A stretch of DNA of 64,000 nucleotides from Pachyseris speciosa (Eukaryota; Cnidaria; Anthozoa; Scleractinia; Pachyseridae), in the NCBI GenBank assembly GCA_016490735.1, contig JAEMWC010000230.1:820001-884000 (forward strand), in the 5' to 3' direction. Positions within the stretch are counted from its first letter, which is position 1. Every line of letters starts with the position of its first letter. Under the pieces are notes generated by a model that was given only the letters and a program-made list of their open reading frames with translations, did no database searches and was not told the origin of the DNA. The position numbers were made by a program, and so were the translations under genes. This document shows, in pieces, positions 46,274-58,292 of the stretch.

Positions 46274-46437
46274 AATGTCGGCTTCTAAGTTGGTGTCTGT
46301 TGAGCATAGTGTTACTCGGCCATTGAACTTCCGTTATTGTCAAGATCGCCTCTGAACTTGAAGGGGAACTTGGTGGTGATGCTGATAAGCATCGTATACA
46401 ACCAAACGTCACACCAACTTGTTTCCAGGTAAGTTTT
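46274..46437 (+). other. possible exon, unrecognised
   Basis: ATGTCGGCTTCT opens MSASKLVSVEHSVTRPLNF; with one frame change it continues VKIASELEGELGGDADKHRI to a consensus donor CAG|GTAAGT (46438). About 62636-62740 is similar ('gtatctgttgagcat.gtgttac'), so the motif is repeated. May be a first exon of a multi-copy family. Confidence 0.25.
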
Positions 46438-46962
46438 CGGACAAGTCAAGATGTGTTTTCACGTTGAAAAAGGTCATCAATGTTCTTTAGTCAGAGTATT
46501 TCGCGCAGTAAGGCACCTTTTACTAAATTGAAGCTTACGAATGGGTACTAAATGATTTCAGGCCAAAAATTAAAATGTATAATTTGCAGTTCACAATAGC
46601 TTTGTTTGCAAAGAATTCATTCACAAATACGCATCAGTACTATTGAACAACGAGAGGTAAATCTCTGTTCCTTAGTATACATTAAGTGGCTAACTTGAAA
46701 GGGATTATAGCATTTCAACGCCGATCATTACCAGAAATCCGCGTCACGTTTATCAGGAGATAATTTATTCATGCGTCACGCGGCCTTTAAAATGGCCCCC
46801 GGAGTTACTAAAGAATGTATGAATTTCAACAGAGAGAGACTGGTGAGAAATCACATCGCAGTAAAATACTGAATTGCGTAATTATTTACAAACTACAAAA
46901 TATACAAATGTAAATATAAATATAAACATAATGGCTTAAAGTTCTAATTAAAAAGTTCTCAT

Positions 46963-48050
46963 TCATCTCAAACTTGAGTTGATTTCAGCCGCACATTTCA
47001 CGAAAAACGAATTAACGAAACGCTTTGTCTTGGCTGCCGGTACATTATACGTCCTTTGGCGCCTAAAATTATAATGACGGCTGTAGGCTTCTGGAATTAG
47101 GTGATATAATTTACTGTTCTGATTCTCGCTAATTGATCTAAATAACGACTTTGTAATGTCTTCGTGGTGTTCCCTGATAGAGATCAAGCAAGCGCGCTCT
47201 AAGGCTTCCCTGTACGGCATTCTAGGAAAAATACACGCCAGAGTTCTTTTCTGAACACTTTCTAACTCCGACTGTAAATACTGATGTAGAGAATAATGAA
47301 AAACTGGACAAGCGTAGTCAAGGGAAGATCTAATAGAAGCGCAGTAGTAAGCGACAAGATCTTCGACTTGAACGCGCGCCCTGTTAAGTTGCACGAGGAA
47401 ATAAATTTTCCTAGCTGCCTTCTTAATTAAACTATCAACGTGATCGTTCCATGTTAGTGTGTAGTTAATGATAAGGCCGAGAAGCTTGCTGGAAGTCGTT
47501 GCTTGAATCTGTATCTCATCAACTGTGACTGGGTCGAAGTGTTTCGGGGGACGACGGAAGCTGATGGTGAGCTCTTTAGTCTTCTCAAGGTTTAGCTGGA
47601 ATAAATTTTCCGCTGACCAGTTGGAAACATGGTTTACTGCTTCTTGTGCTCTACTTTGTTGCCCCTTCGGTACTTTTTCTGACAAGGTGGTATCGCCCAC
47701 GTACTTCCACATCCCAAAGAGCGCACTGGGGGTTACAAGATCATTGATCATGAGCAAAAAGAGCCAGGGCCCCAATTTAGTCTCTTGGGGGACTCCTGCT
47801 GGTACCGCGCCCCATTCAGACAAACAGTCACGACTGAGTTTCACCCTCTGGGACCGATCTGACAGGAAGTCCAGGATCTAGTTAACGATACTGTTAGGGA
47901 CCTCGACTTCCTTTAGTTTGGCCGCCAGAATTCCGTGATCAATGAAATCAAAGGCCTTACGGTAATCGAAGAGGAAAACACGCACAGATGTGCTGTTTTC
48001 GTCTGTTGCTAGGAGCCACTCGTGGATCATACTTAACAGAGCGAGGACAG
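46963..48050 (-). pseudogene. non-LTR retrotransposon reverse transcriptase remnant
   Basis: On the minus strand: SMIHEWLLATDENSTSVRVF, then FLFDYRKAFDFIDHGIL (RT block A), an in-frame TAG (47879-47881), then VPAGVPQETKLGPWLFLLMI (block B), WKYVGDTT at the catalytic YxDD site (first Asp lost), LEKTKELTISF, KLLGLIINYTLTWNDHVDSL and the C-terminal part to 46963. The element lacks endonuclease and N-terminal RT, has a stop and a dead active site, so it cannot move itself. Jockey/CR1-group affinity by style. Confidence 0.88.
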
Positions 48051-51000
48051 TGGAGAGCCAGAAAACTTCAGATAAATTTACCGGTGGAAATGCTGCTTAT
48101 TTCCCGCACGTCGCATATGAAAAATAAACTTTTAACGGAGTGTTCTATATTGCTTCTTAGACTGAAAACGTTAAAAAACTTTGGACAACTTTAATTGAAA
48201 AACTTCGGTTAATGACCCCAATACCATTTTAGTCAGATTTTAGTAAAATTACCCAGCTTTGATACAAATTTCGCAATACATTTCCTCGTTCTGACAATCT
48301 TCCGCACGTCCGAGCAATATTACTAGGAAATGAGCTTTCCAAAGTAGCCGCTTTTAATCGGTTCTATGACGGATAAGTCTAGACAAAATTACAACAAAAA
48401 GTGCAAAATTCTCAGCCAGTCGATGTTAGGCTTTATTGAGCAAAGCACTCCCCTGAGACTGGTCGAAGGCCAGAAATAAAGTTAGAGTTTCTGCTCGTTC
48501 TCAATACTCGCTAGCCATTATTGACATTATCCAGTTTGACTTAGAAACCAAGCCTTTTTTGCATAAGTCCGCTGGTGTAAAGAATTGCTTTAATTTAGTC
48601 GCTCTCGACGCCTTCGCTCAAAAGCCGCCATCTTGGAAACTCGCGTGTCTAGCGTGCAATCGCGCGGGAGCAAAATGTCGCCGATTTCTGGTAATGTCTT
48701 TCTAAAGGGAACTCATCTTAAATGCCTCACTTATTTGACAGTATACATAAACGAGAAACAGGACTGAACTGTGCAAATAAACGATTTTTGGACATGGTAT
48801 ATATATTTTTATAATAATATAAAATAGGGTTGCTGACAATAGGCCTGATAAACTCGATGTAACGTATTATAAAACGTTATGCGGAGAATCGGAAATAATT
48901 AACCCATTCAAATGACGTACATACCAACAATTCACACGTTTCTTAAGTTGTACGTGCAGTTTACATTCAACCCTGATGCTCATAATAAGTAATTTTGCAA
49001 GTAGTGACGCATCAGGATATCGGGCCTTTTCTCTGTGCATTTCCAAAAAGGAGGAGAGAAGCAGAAGTTACAGTATACCACTTTCAAAAGTTGTAACGGT
49101 GTCTTTTCTCCCAGCAGGAGAGATTTTTTTTAAGGGCCAGAAAATCGAGTCACTGTCATGTAAGAGTGCTGATTAGTGATAAAAGGTTGATGACAGTTAT
49201 ATGGGTGACTTGCTGATATCAATAATAATAATGAAACGCGAATTGACGTAGAACACCAGTCACACGACATTATCCCTGTTTTATTGGCAGTCCTCTAAAA
49301 ATAACGTTACGCTAAGATTTCATGTGATGATAGCCTTTTAATACAGAAACACAAATGAGATTCTCAGTCAGCTGTCATTTTAGCTCTGTACACAAACAGT
49401 CAAGGCACGGAAGGGATATCCCATCTTTAAACATACTTGAAACGGAAGCTAGAGGAAATAAAAGACTTAAGATCAATGCGTTTTGGTTTTCATTTTACCT
49501 TTCTTTCCATTTAGTTTGAAACGTGATTGGAATCAATAACATAATCGTATGCTGTGAATTACTTCTCATTTATGCACCATCTCTACTTATTAACGTATGG
49601 TTACAAATCGTCATGGAAAACTGACCTCCCTTCAAAGAGAACATCATCTCTGTTTTTCCCTTTGGTTTTTTTACAAGCTGCCAATAAGCTTAAGCTAAGA
49701 GTGCTCGCCAAGAGGGCATTTTCCTATTAATACTGTCAACAATTTCGGTTTCAAGAAACGTTTGAAATAGATTTTGAAACCGGCTAAACGGGAAGGAAGT
49801 TAAGTTAAGCCATTCCAACTACGAAAAAGCAAACGAGAGAAAAACGGAGGACTGTTTAGAATCTTTTTAACGTTATTATTTTATTTAATCATTTTATTGC
49901 GTGTAAGCTTTTTATGTCCATTACTCATTAATCATTCATCCATGCATGATGTTGACGTCAAACTGACATTCAATGAATTGTTCGTGATTAACATGCCAAA
50001 ATGCATCGGATACTAATTTAGCTATCCATGCGCATCAACGCAGAATTAAATGTTGTTTATTTCACAGATTTTCGCTACAAGTGATCGTTCCATCGGTTAA
50101 AGGTAGGGGAAAGCTTCTTTGTGTCTTTGGATTGTCTAATCGAGCGGTCACAGTCCAACTAACCATCCCTATCTGTCCGACGTTTAAGTATTTTAATTCG
50201 TATTTTCAAAATTTTAATTAATAATTGTTTCATTGTATTTCGACGTTCAAAACTTAAGGTCCCCAAAATGTTTCATCTTTGCGAGAAACTTTGAGTATAG
50301 ACAAAAAAATCTCAAATATTCTGTATTCTTCACTGTGTTAATTTCAGTGGGACTCAAGTTAAGCTTGTTATGACTCAAAAGGGCCAGTATCATCTGATAT
50401 CTGTAATATCCTGAAAGTCATTCTTCCTATGCGGTTACAAAGGGCTAGTTCACGTTAATTTGCTTTTTCTTTCCATAGGCCAGTTCAGTTACTCTTATTT
50501 CAAACAAACGATTATCAGCTTTTGAGGTAAGGCAAGTTTAATCCTTTAATTTCGTGGAAACATTTCTATTTTTATTCTGGGATAAACAACAGGTGTGAAG
50601 ATTTCGTTTAGGAAAATGTCACTAATCCTTGCAAATCAAACAAAATTAAAGAAAAGTTCGAGTGAAAGAAAACATATTCCTGTATTATTGCAAGGAGGAA
50701 GAGGTGGGGGGGGGGGGGTGCATTGGGAATTTCGGTCTTGCGGATTTAGCATTTTTTGGATCTGTTTGGCCATTTTCGCATCAAAAATCTGCGCGTTTTC
50801 GGTTTTTGTGATTTTTATCTTCTTATTTCTCGATCCTTTCATGGCACATGCCGCACAGGTCTTTCGATAAACTTCTCCTCTCCACCGCTATTATGTCGTT
50901 TTTATGTGCCTGTCGACCTTTTGTTTTTATCTTTACCTTATTAATGTTCAAGTTTTCATTTTGTTTTTTAAGTTACATTCTCTAGTAATCAGAGCAAATG

Positions 51001-51278
51001 TGTAATTCTGTGTGAACCAAAAATTGCGACAGTAGTGTTAATAGTGGTACAAAAAGCACTTGACTTGAATAAAAGTATCAACGTAATGAGTGGGAGTGAA
51101 GGCAGTAGAGAATTCAGTGGTGAAAAATCTACTCATCCTTCCTTCCTTAGCTGATTAATTAGTTTATTATTTGTTAACTTGAGTCCTAGTTTGCTAAATT
51201 GAAAAGGATTGCCATGTGCAAGTTTCGCTATATATATTATATATTATGAAAGGTGTTCGCCATCGTGGTTTCAAATGA
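48051..51278. other. intergenic; GPCR4 upstream duplication
   Basis: 48850-49650 matches 35100-35800. A G-rich run (about 13 G) lies near 50707. Small frames (48976-49176, 50595-50870) have no recognisable domain. Confidence 0.5.
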
Positions 51279-52180
51279 TAGCTGAGTTAATCTTTTATCT
51301 CACGATTGAGTCACAAAGATGTGGATGGCGACGTTTCGACCGCAATACTGCTGGTCTTCATCAGGCGATGCTGTCGACTGGCTGCGTGTGAGTATAAGTA
51401 CCACCGTGGCTGGTGGTGATTGGTGCGTTTCGATCCTCGCTTAGGCTGTTGTTGATTGGAAGATTTCGATCCTTGTCGTTCAGACTTGAAATTGTTCCCT
51501 CAGCGGTCGGCTTCGGTACTGATCGGCTGTTGTGTTGTTTGATCGTGGGCATCCACGCTTCAGGAATTTAAATTCCACTGTTGCTGTTGATGTTGTTAGG
51601 GTGAAGTCTTATGTGAATAGCCTCTTTCACGCTACAGGTGTACCAATGTGGGTCTCGGTCAATAAATTTAACTTCTTCCCAGAGCGGATAATGTCGCGTT
51701 GCTATGTTCTGAAACTGCGGAGGTTTGGGTTCGAGCAAGCCCTATGTCTCTATCGTGTTCCTTAACCCGTTCATGCACTTATGGCAGAACCACAATAGAT
51801 TTAGTTTTGGGTTCAGGTTCTTTAGTGGTTGTTCGTCCCTTGGTTTTCGTAAGGTTTTTTACAAACGAAAACGGATAACCGTTGGAAACAAGGACCGATG
51901 AGAGGTGTTTCTTTTCATGAGAGATAACTGATGGTTTTGTTATGAGGAGAATGACAACTCAATTCCCTTCCTTGATAGGTTGATCATGTAAGGATTGGAA
52001 TGGATATCTTTCTACCAGTGTTTAAAGAAAGCCTACACACCCTGACCAGTACCTAGCGTATGATTCACACCACCCGCAATCTGTAAAACGCGGTATTGTC
52101 AAGTGCCTGTACGATCAATCTAAACACCTCCACATCTTTGTGACTCAATCGTGAGACAAAAGATTAACTCAGCTATCATA
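51279..52180 (-). mobile_element. Penelope-like element 3' fragment with inverted termini
   Basis: The minus-strand frame 51361-51552 (MPTIKQHNSRSVPKPTAEGT, then SEDRNAPITTSHGGTYTHTQ) matches the region just after the GIY-YIG domain of Penelope-like elements; a degraded GIY-YIG tail lies at 51553-51800. It is followed by CTGATGAAGACCAGCAGTAT and GGTCGAAACGTCGCC, a hammerhead-like motif. About 50 bp (GATAGCTGAGTTAATCTTTT, GATTGAGTCACAAAGATGTG) occur inverted at both ends, 51279-51330 and 52130-52180. No RT remains. Confidence 0.7.
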
Positions 52181-52313
52181 TATATTATACTTAACAGTTA
52201 TACATTTTTTTATCTTTTTGTTTACAGGGAAGTCAAGACAGGTCTTCTTCCAGAGAGAATATAGACACTGAAAGCATTTACTGAGGAATCAAGAAAAACT
52301 GTCTGTTAGCATC

Positions 52314-53418
52314 ATGAACAATTTTACTCACATCAAAGCCAGTAACGAAACGTCATGCCCATACCAATGCGCCATTTCTGTATTCTTCACAACAGCTATG
52401 GCTACAAGCACCGCAGCAGCTTTCATTGGCAATATTTTGGTATTTATCACTGTGTACAAGACTCCAAGCCTTAGAACAAGCACCAACTACTACTACGTCA
52501 ATATGGCGGTTTCCGATTTCATTGCAAGTCTCACCACCTGGCCGTTGTACCTGACCGACCAGATAATCACAAGAAGAGGAAGCCTCATCCAAGGTCCTCT
52601 GGCTACAGTTGGATGTAAAGTAGGATTGTATGTGAGAGCTGTGTCATTTTCTGTATCAATGCTAAGCTTGGTGTTGATCGCTGTCGACAGATTTATCGCT
52701 ACTGTGTTTCCATTGAAAGCCTCTCTGCTGTCGAGGAAGATAAGAATAGCTCTGCTGTTCGCAACATGGTCGATAGCAATGCGATATGATGTGCCTATGT
52801 TTTATTTTTCAAAGTTGAAGACGTCGGTAAGGAATCATTCTGTCGACTTGCGTGGAATAACACCTTGGGTATAATTATCTTCTTTGTGGTTGGTTTCACT
52901 GTGTTACTCCTTACACCATTAATTGCTATAATCATCTTGTATTCTCGCATTATTCGCGTTTTAAGACCAACACACAATCCAGGCTTCGAAACAGGAGGCA
53001 ACATCGCTGAACAAAAAAGACGCGAACAGAGCCAAAACATTATGAAAATATTCAAAACATTGTCATAGGATACTCTTTGTGTATATTTCCTTTCGGAGTT
53101 TATTTGATTTTAAAGATGACTTTTTCCGAAATTTTTATCAAAGATAAGTGCAAATGGATTCTTGGATTTTCATACTATCTATTCCCGTCCTTGAGTACGG
53201 GAATCAATCCCGTTATCTTATTTTCTTTTAGTTCTAACTTCCGTCTTGCTTTGCAAGCACTGTGTCCATGTTTTTTTGAAAGATACCGATCGTGTAACAA
53301 ACGGAGAGATGTATTAGTTTCAACGCCCAGCGAAAACATGAACAGAGTCACATGTGCTTCAGGGACGTATAAGGAGTTAGACACTTTAAAGATCAAGGAA
53401 GAAGACACCCTTGACTAA
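52314..53418 (+). pseudogene. class A GPCR 4, two frameshifts
   Basis: The first frame (52314-52874) carries the N-terminus (MNNFTHIKASNETSCPYQ) through AVDRFIATVFPL to FYFSK in extracellular loop 2, where one C is missing (about 52809). The second (to 53068) carries TM5 and loop 3 (AEQKRREQSQNIMKIF); one A is missing near 53058. The third (53077-53418) carries TM6, TM7 (GINPVILFSFSSNF) and a full tail ending KIKEEDTLD. With those two bases it would be a normal receptor. A 3' splice site TTTGTTTACAG (52227) lies 86 bp before the ATG. Clearly a paralogue of GPCR3. Confidence 0.85.
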
Positions 53419-54119
53419 ACCATTAGCAACACTGTATACTCTAAAGAGTTGAAGTTTGAGCAAAAGCATTGTTACTGACCGATTAAACGTTTTGTTGCAC
53501 TGACTACTGATTTATTCATTAATTAGCATTAAGTTGACCCTGGATTGGCAAAATACTTTGCTTTACCAATTTATGGATATTCTTCGTTTAGGCGTTTTTT
53601 TTTCTCAGGAAGAAAAACTTTACATTGTTTCAGATTGGTGAAATTTAAAATAGCTAATTCGTAGCAACAGGCGAGGACAATGGTAAGGTATTGCGGTATT
53701 CGGTATGTACAGCTTCGGATCCTCAGTAATGCAGTGTGGGTACAGTGAATATTACAAAACTTAACTTGTCTTGTGAGCTTTGCTCAAAATGGTTCTTAAG
53801 GTATTCATATTTATTGATTTATAACAACTTCATTTGCATGTGGAACTCGAACTCGAAGAGTGTCAGCAGGCAAGAACTTAATCCTCATATGAAAACTGAC
53901 CCCCAGAAGAAAAAAGATATACTTGTATGTAAATATACAAAAATATGTATAAATATATAAAAATCCTATGACATATATTAATAACAATCTAAAACTGTAT
54001 AAATAATACAGATTATTAACATTACAATATATCCAAGTAATTTACTTAACTAATAACATAACACGTAAATATAGCCAATATGGCCAATATAAAAAAACGT
54101 CCTAGAGACAATATAAATC
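53419..54119. other. GPCR4 downstream region
   Basis: Matches the GPCR3 3' flank up to about 53770; then foreign sequence containing the LINE fragment interrupts until about 54640. Confidence 0.5.
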
Positions 54120-54369
54120 CTAGTTCGATAAAAGAACCCTAATAAGCAACTTATACAGACGCCTCTTAAAGTTACTAACATTGACTGCTTCAACGACATC
54201 TTTCGGTAAGGAATTCCACTCATCAATGTATCTATGCCAAAAGGAATACTTAAGGACATTTGTACGTGCATAGGGTTTCCAGATTTTGTAACTGTTGGTA
54301 CATCTTGTGCGGCAAGTAGAGAACTTTACATAATCATCTAGATTTACATTACAAAAGCCCTTGAGATAC
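54120..54369 (-). pseudogene. non-LTR retrotransposon ORF2 C-terminal fragment
   Basis: On the minus strand: YLKGFCNVNLDDYVKFSTCR, then CTNSYKIWKPYARTNVLKYS and FWHRYIDEWNSLPKDVVEAV, ending NFKRRLYKLLIRVLLSN and stop (54120). The pattern 'F..R.I..WNSLP..V..A..V..FK..L' marks the C-terminal end of many animal LINE ORF2 proteins. The rest of the element is absent. Confidence 0.8.
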
Positions 54370-54784
54370 TTAAAATTTTATAAGACTTAAGAAGTTCCGA
54401 CGGGTTGAACAATTTTCAAGCAAATGAGCAGAAGAGTACTGATCACTGACATTTCAGTTTTCCACCTTTCCCTTGTACCGTATGGAACACATCGGCTGAG
54501 AGAAAGTAGAAGAAAGGGAAGTTGATTTATGCATTTTCTGAGGAACAGATTTCTCAACTCCAGTGTATAACTGACTCCACAGCAATCTCATCACATCATG
54601 AGACGTATTTCCTCTCGAAAGACGACTACTTTAAATAATTATAAACTCCCCACCTTAGTTTGTACGATGCACTGTACCTAACTGCAGGCAAATGGCGACT
54701 ACGCCTTTTCCTGGTCATTCCGAGAAAATATACTTTAAATAACGCAGGTATCACGTTCATTAAACAAAAAAATACATAGGTAGG
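54370..54784. other. intergenic, nothing recognised
   Basis: Homology to the GPCR3 3' flank resumes near 54640-54740. No gene was seen. Confidence 0.4.
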
Positions 54785-57000
54785 AGGAGGGTAGGAGGTC
54801 ATGACGACCTCGCTATTTCATGTAAGGGTTTACCACAGAGATGTTGGTGTTCCACAACACCGAAGGCTCTATCTTTTTTCACGCTCGCCACGCTAGCTGT
54901 GGCTTGTTTCAAGCGTTCACTACAGCTAACAGTTCGATAGGTATTTTATTAGAGTGTCTTTTTCGATCCATTTTCCACCTGAGGAGCCCCGTCTATTATC
55001 GTAAAGTTTGGTTGGTGGGTAGAGGCGATCCTCTGAAGGAAAACAGAGGTGAGAAGCAATTTCACAGCAAGTGGATCGCTGAAAGTGTTTGAGCAAGTCA
55101 CGAGCGATTCAAAAGTGAGGCTGTATCTTTGGCCGTTCTGTGAATGGATTCCGGAACCTGGCGTGGCGATTTTGGCGAGTTTTGACTTGTTAAATAATGC
55201 AATCGGTGCACTATTTTACCAGGTGGCTCAACACAGTTGTCAGCGAAAATGTCTGAATTGAAATGGAAATTGGAGGCGTTTCATGTCGCCGTTATAGAAT
55301 AATTGCCCAGAATTCCATTGGGTCACAAAGGCGAAAATTACAGACCAGTGAGTGCAACTGAAATCGAAAGCGTAATCCGCGTCACGCTAAAATCAAAGGC
55401 TTCCCTGAGCCAGCTCATGGATGGATTATGCTACACTAATTGCGATCCCTCTCCTCCCAGAGTCCATCTAACTTATTATTCAAACTAGACTGTTTGTGAT
55501 GTAATCTCGCCCACACTCAACCTGCCATCAAAGAGAGTGTTGTGTGACACCCCGAAAGTTACATTTTTGCCATAATATTGAATTACTTTCATTAATGAAC
55601 AAGATCGGTGTTTTGGCGCTAGATCAGAATACACGGCTATTTCATTTACATACCATTGAATAACAATAGCCTCCATTTTAATATGCCTCCGATTTGGAAA
55701 GCTATTTCAGACATTTCAGTAATCGACATTCGATCTCGTCTTCGATAAATAAGAATTCAATACGTGCCTGTCTCAGTTCAAGCAGTAAAATCGATCATAT
55801 TTTTGTCCCAAAACAAATGTGTTGCATGTCTAAAAGGGGTTTTTCTGGTAGAAAAGCTCTGCTGGTTACTTTGTTTACGTTGATTCAGTGTAGTCATTGC
55901 GACGTTGTATGTTGTGTCAAACATAAGATCTAAGCTTTAACCTGATATGCAACAACACGCAGTACTCATCATGCGACGGGGAATTCAATCCATTGCTGAA
56001 TGTTCCAACAGTTCCAATCCTTTGCTCAAACAAATTAGTTGCTTTTGGTCTAAAGCGCCTGAGGATAGGAAATGTCTTATTTCTTGCTTACGATCGCAGG
56101 AACGTTATTTCCAAACACTTGGTGGCCACTGCATGCCAATTTTGTTTTATAAAATATGCTTTTGGCGTTGTTTTCTCTCAGTTCTCTTGTGTTGACCTCC
56201 AATTGTGCCCTTCAGTGCTAGTGGCATCGAAATACCTTGTTTTGATTATTAAGACATTCGTTCCTCCATGCTGCATTCTTCTTTCTGGTGACAAGAAAAA
56301 TCGTCGATAAGAAAAGCAAGATATAAGATATAAGCGTGCAATTTTCGTCGATTTTCATCTTCAGTTCTCGCAGCTTGTGTACTTAATCATATTAGCTTTC
56401 CATTTTCCAGCTCCACAAAGGTATATCCAAGAGGATCGGACGAAAAATCATCCGCTTTACAATCTTCACATGCTCTTATCGACGCCATTCATATTCACTT
56501 CATGATACATAAAAAAGTCGAAAAAAATCTACGCATTTCTACTACCTCCTGAAACTTGCAAACCTTGAGCAAGAAGACTGCGGGGACAAATACAATACTT
56601 ACTAGGGGAGGGACATTTAGGTGTTTCATTTAGGTTTAATGAATAATTTAATCAGAATCGAGTGAGTGAGTGAGTGAGTGACATCAAAGTGCCTCCTATA
56701 CCTCATGGCATGACTACGTCATCCATGAGCTCAAAAGTGAAAAAAATGTGGAACGGATTTCAAGAAGTGGAGTCGAAGTTTGCTGCCAACGTAGTCATTT
56801 GGCTTTACAGCCAATATTTTTGGTTTTGCAACACGGTTATATTCAATGAAAATCGGGAGTTTTGATCAGTTTAAGGAGTGATTAAGTCTACATAACTGAG
56901 CATTTGGCAATAGGAATTGTTCATCTCAACCATAGCAAGGGATTTGGGAAAGGTGCAGGTGTTTATGAAGTATTTCAGTGCGTTTTTGGTACATTTCTTT
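54785..57000. repeat. dispersed repeat, copy B, split by insertion
   Basis: 54785-55400 matches 10140-10765 and 56680-57000 matches 10780-11080. The 1.3 kb between has no counterpart and no recognised gene, though frames at 55947-56310 overlap in two phases. A (GAGT)n stretch lies at 56661-56683. Confidence 0.65.
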
Positions 57001-57479
57001 GCCGTCCCCTGCAAAACAACAACGTGAAATGACCAAATGTTATGTTTCCTTGAGAACGTGAGAGCATGACGGCTAACATTTCTCTCTTTTTCTCCTTACT
57101 TTGACATCGTTCAAAGTAATTTAGTTCCTGGACTATCACTAGCCAAGTAAAAAAAGATTGGAATCATCGCGAAAGAGTTACAGAAAGGAGAAGTTATATT
57201 TTAAAATGACGTTCTCGCTGCGGTCGTCGTCGTCATTGCTTAATGTCCCTAATGGGTTAATATGAACGGCGTTAAAGTAAGGAAAATGAAGGAAAAATTT
57301 TGCACTCACGTTCTCGAAAAATTTGGCCATTTTACGTTGTTTTTGTGCAAAGGACGGCAAAGGACGGAGGTGAGGAGCGATTTTTGCTTTGTGACGTTCT
57401 CTTTGCCGTTGCCGTCCTCGTTTCTAAAACTCCCTAAAAGAGAATCAGGACAAATAGGCCATTAAGACTCGTTTACCCT
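57001..57479. other. intergenic, nothing recognised
   Basis: Low-complexity matches such as 'gtcgtcgtcgtc' and 'aaaggacggcaaaggacgg' only. Confidence 0.4.
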
Positions 57480-57745
57480 AATGATTAAATATGTGACTGA
57501 TCATCGCAGTTATAAATGATTTTCATGTATTCATTCTCACATGTTCATTACTCACGGGTATATTACGAAGCAACAAAACGACCAGCTCCCAGATGGCTTG
57601 CTAGCTCAGTCGGTAGAGCGCTGCACCGGTATCGCAGAGGTCGTGGATTCGAATCCCGTACAAGCCTGAATTTTTTCATGCTTTATTTTCACTACTGCTT
57701 AAGTAGTGTTCATAACTGCGATGATCAGTCACATGTTTAATAGTT
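57480..57745. repeat. tRNA-bearing repeat, copy 3 (inverted relative to others)
   Basis: 'aatgattaaatatgtgactg' and 'catcgcagttat' at the left, 'cataactgcgatgatcagtc' at the right, as in the 26837 copy but in the opposite direction. It abuts the Gypsy C-terminus. Confidence 0.7.
57595..57666 (+). tRNA. tRNA-Thr(GGT)-like, repeat-borne
   Basis: 72 nt; same fold as at 26958 with two changes: GGCTTGC makes a mismatch at the base of the acceptor stem, and GTGGATTCGAAT weakens the T stem. The anticodon loop is CCGGTAT. Followed by a T run (GAATTTTTTC). Confidence 0.55.
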
Positions 57746-58292
57746 CTTTCTGGTTAGACAAAGTCTTTCAGGTAACTGGGTTTCCTCACTTTTCTGCCCG
57801 ATCGTGTAGTCTGCACTTGATTGTTAACATGAGTGGGCTTGGCTGTATTCTGAGGCGCTAGATATTTCGGATAGCTGTCCTTCGTGGTCGGGCTTCGAGT
57901 AGGTAGCTCCACTGACGGCTGTTCTGGACCAGGGGGTAGAGATAAATCTTCTTTTCCTAAAGGAGTGGTCTGTTTAGTGGGGCAGAACTGCTCAAGGGAT
58001 TTCTTGAGGTGCACACTTTTTCTAAGAAAGGTTTCTCCATCCTCAGTGACAACTTCATAAGACCTGGGTCTAACTTTTGACTGTACTGTTGCCGTCAGCA
58101 GGTCGGCTTTGTTGGGACCTTGTTACATTCTGACTACGTAACCAGCCCTCAGATCACTAAGTTACTTAGTTCTTCGGTCGTAGTACTTAGCTTGCCGTTG
58201 GTGAGCCAGTAATTTGCGGTGGTGATCTTCATTTACCTTGGGCTGTAACAAGGTGGCGGAGGTGGGTAACAAGGTCTTAGTTCGGCAGTTCA

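Larger units (their letters stand above)
44804..46962. other. intergenic, TIR element and possible exon
   Basis: Apart from the element at 45176-45370 and the exon-like piece at 46274-46437, nothing was recognised. Confidence 0.45.
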
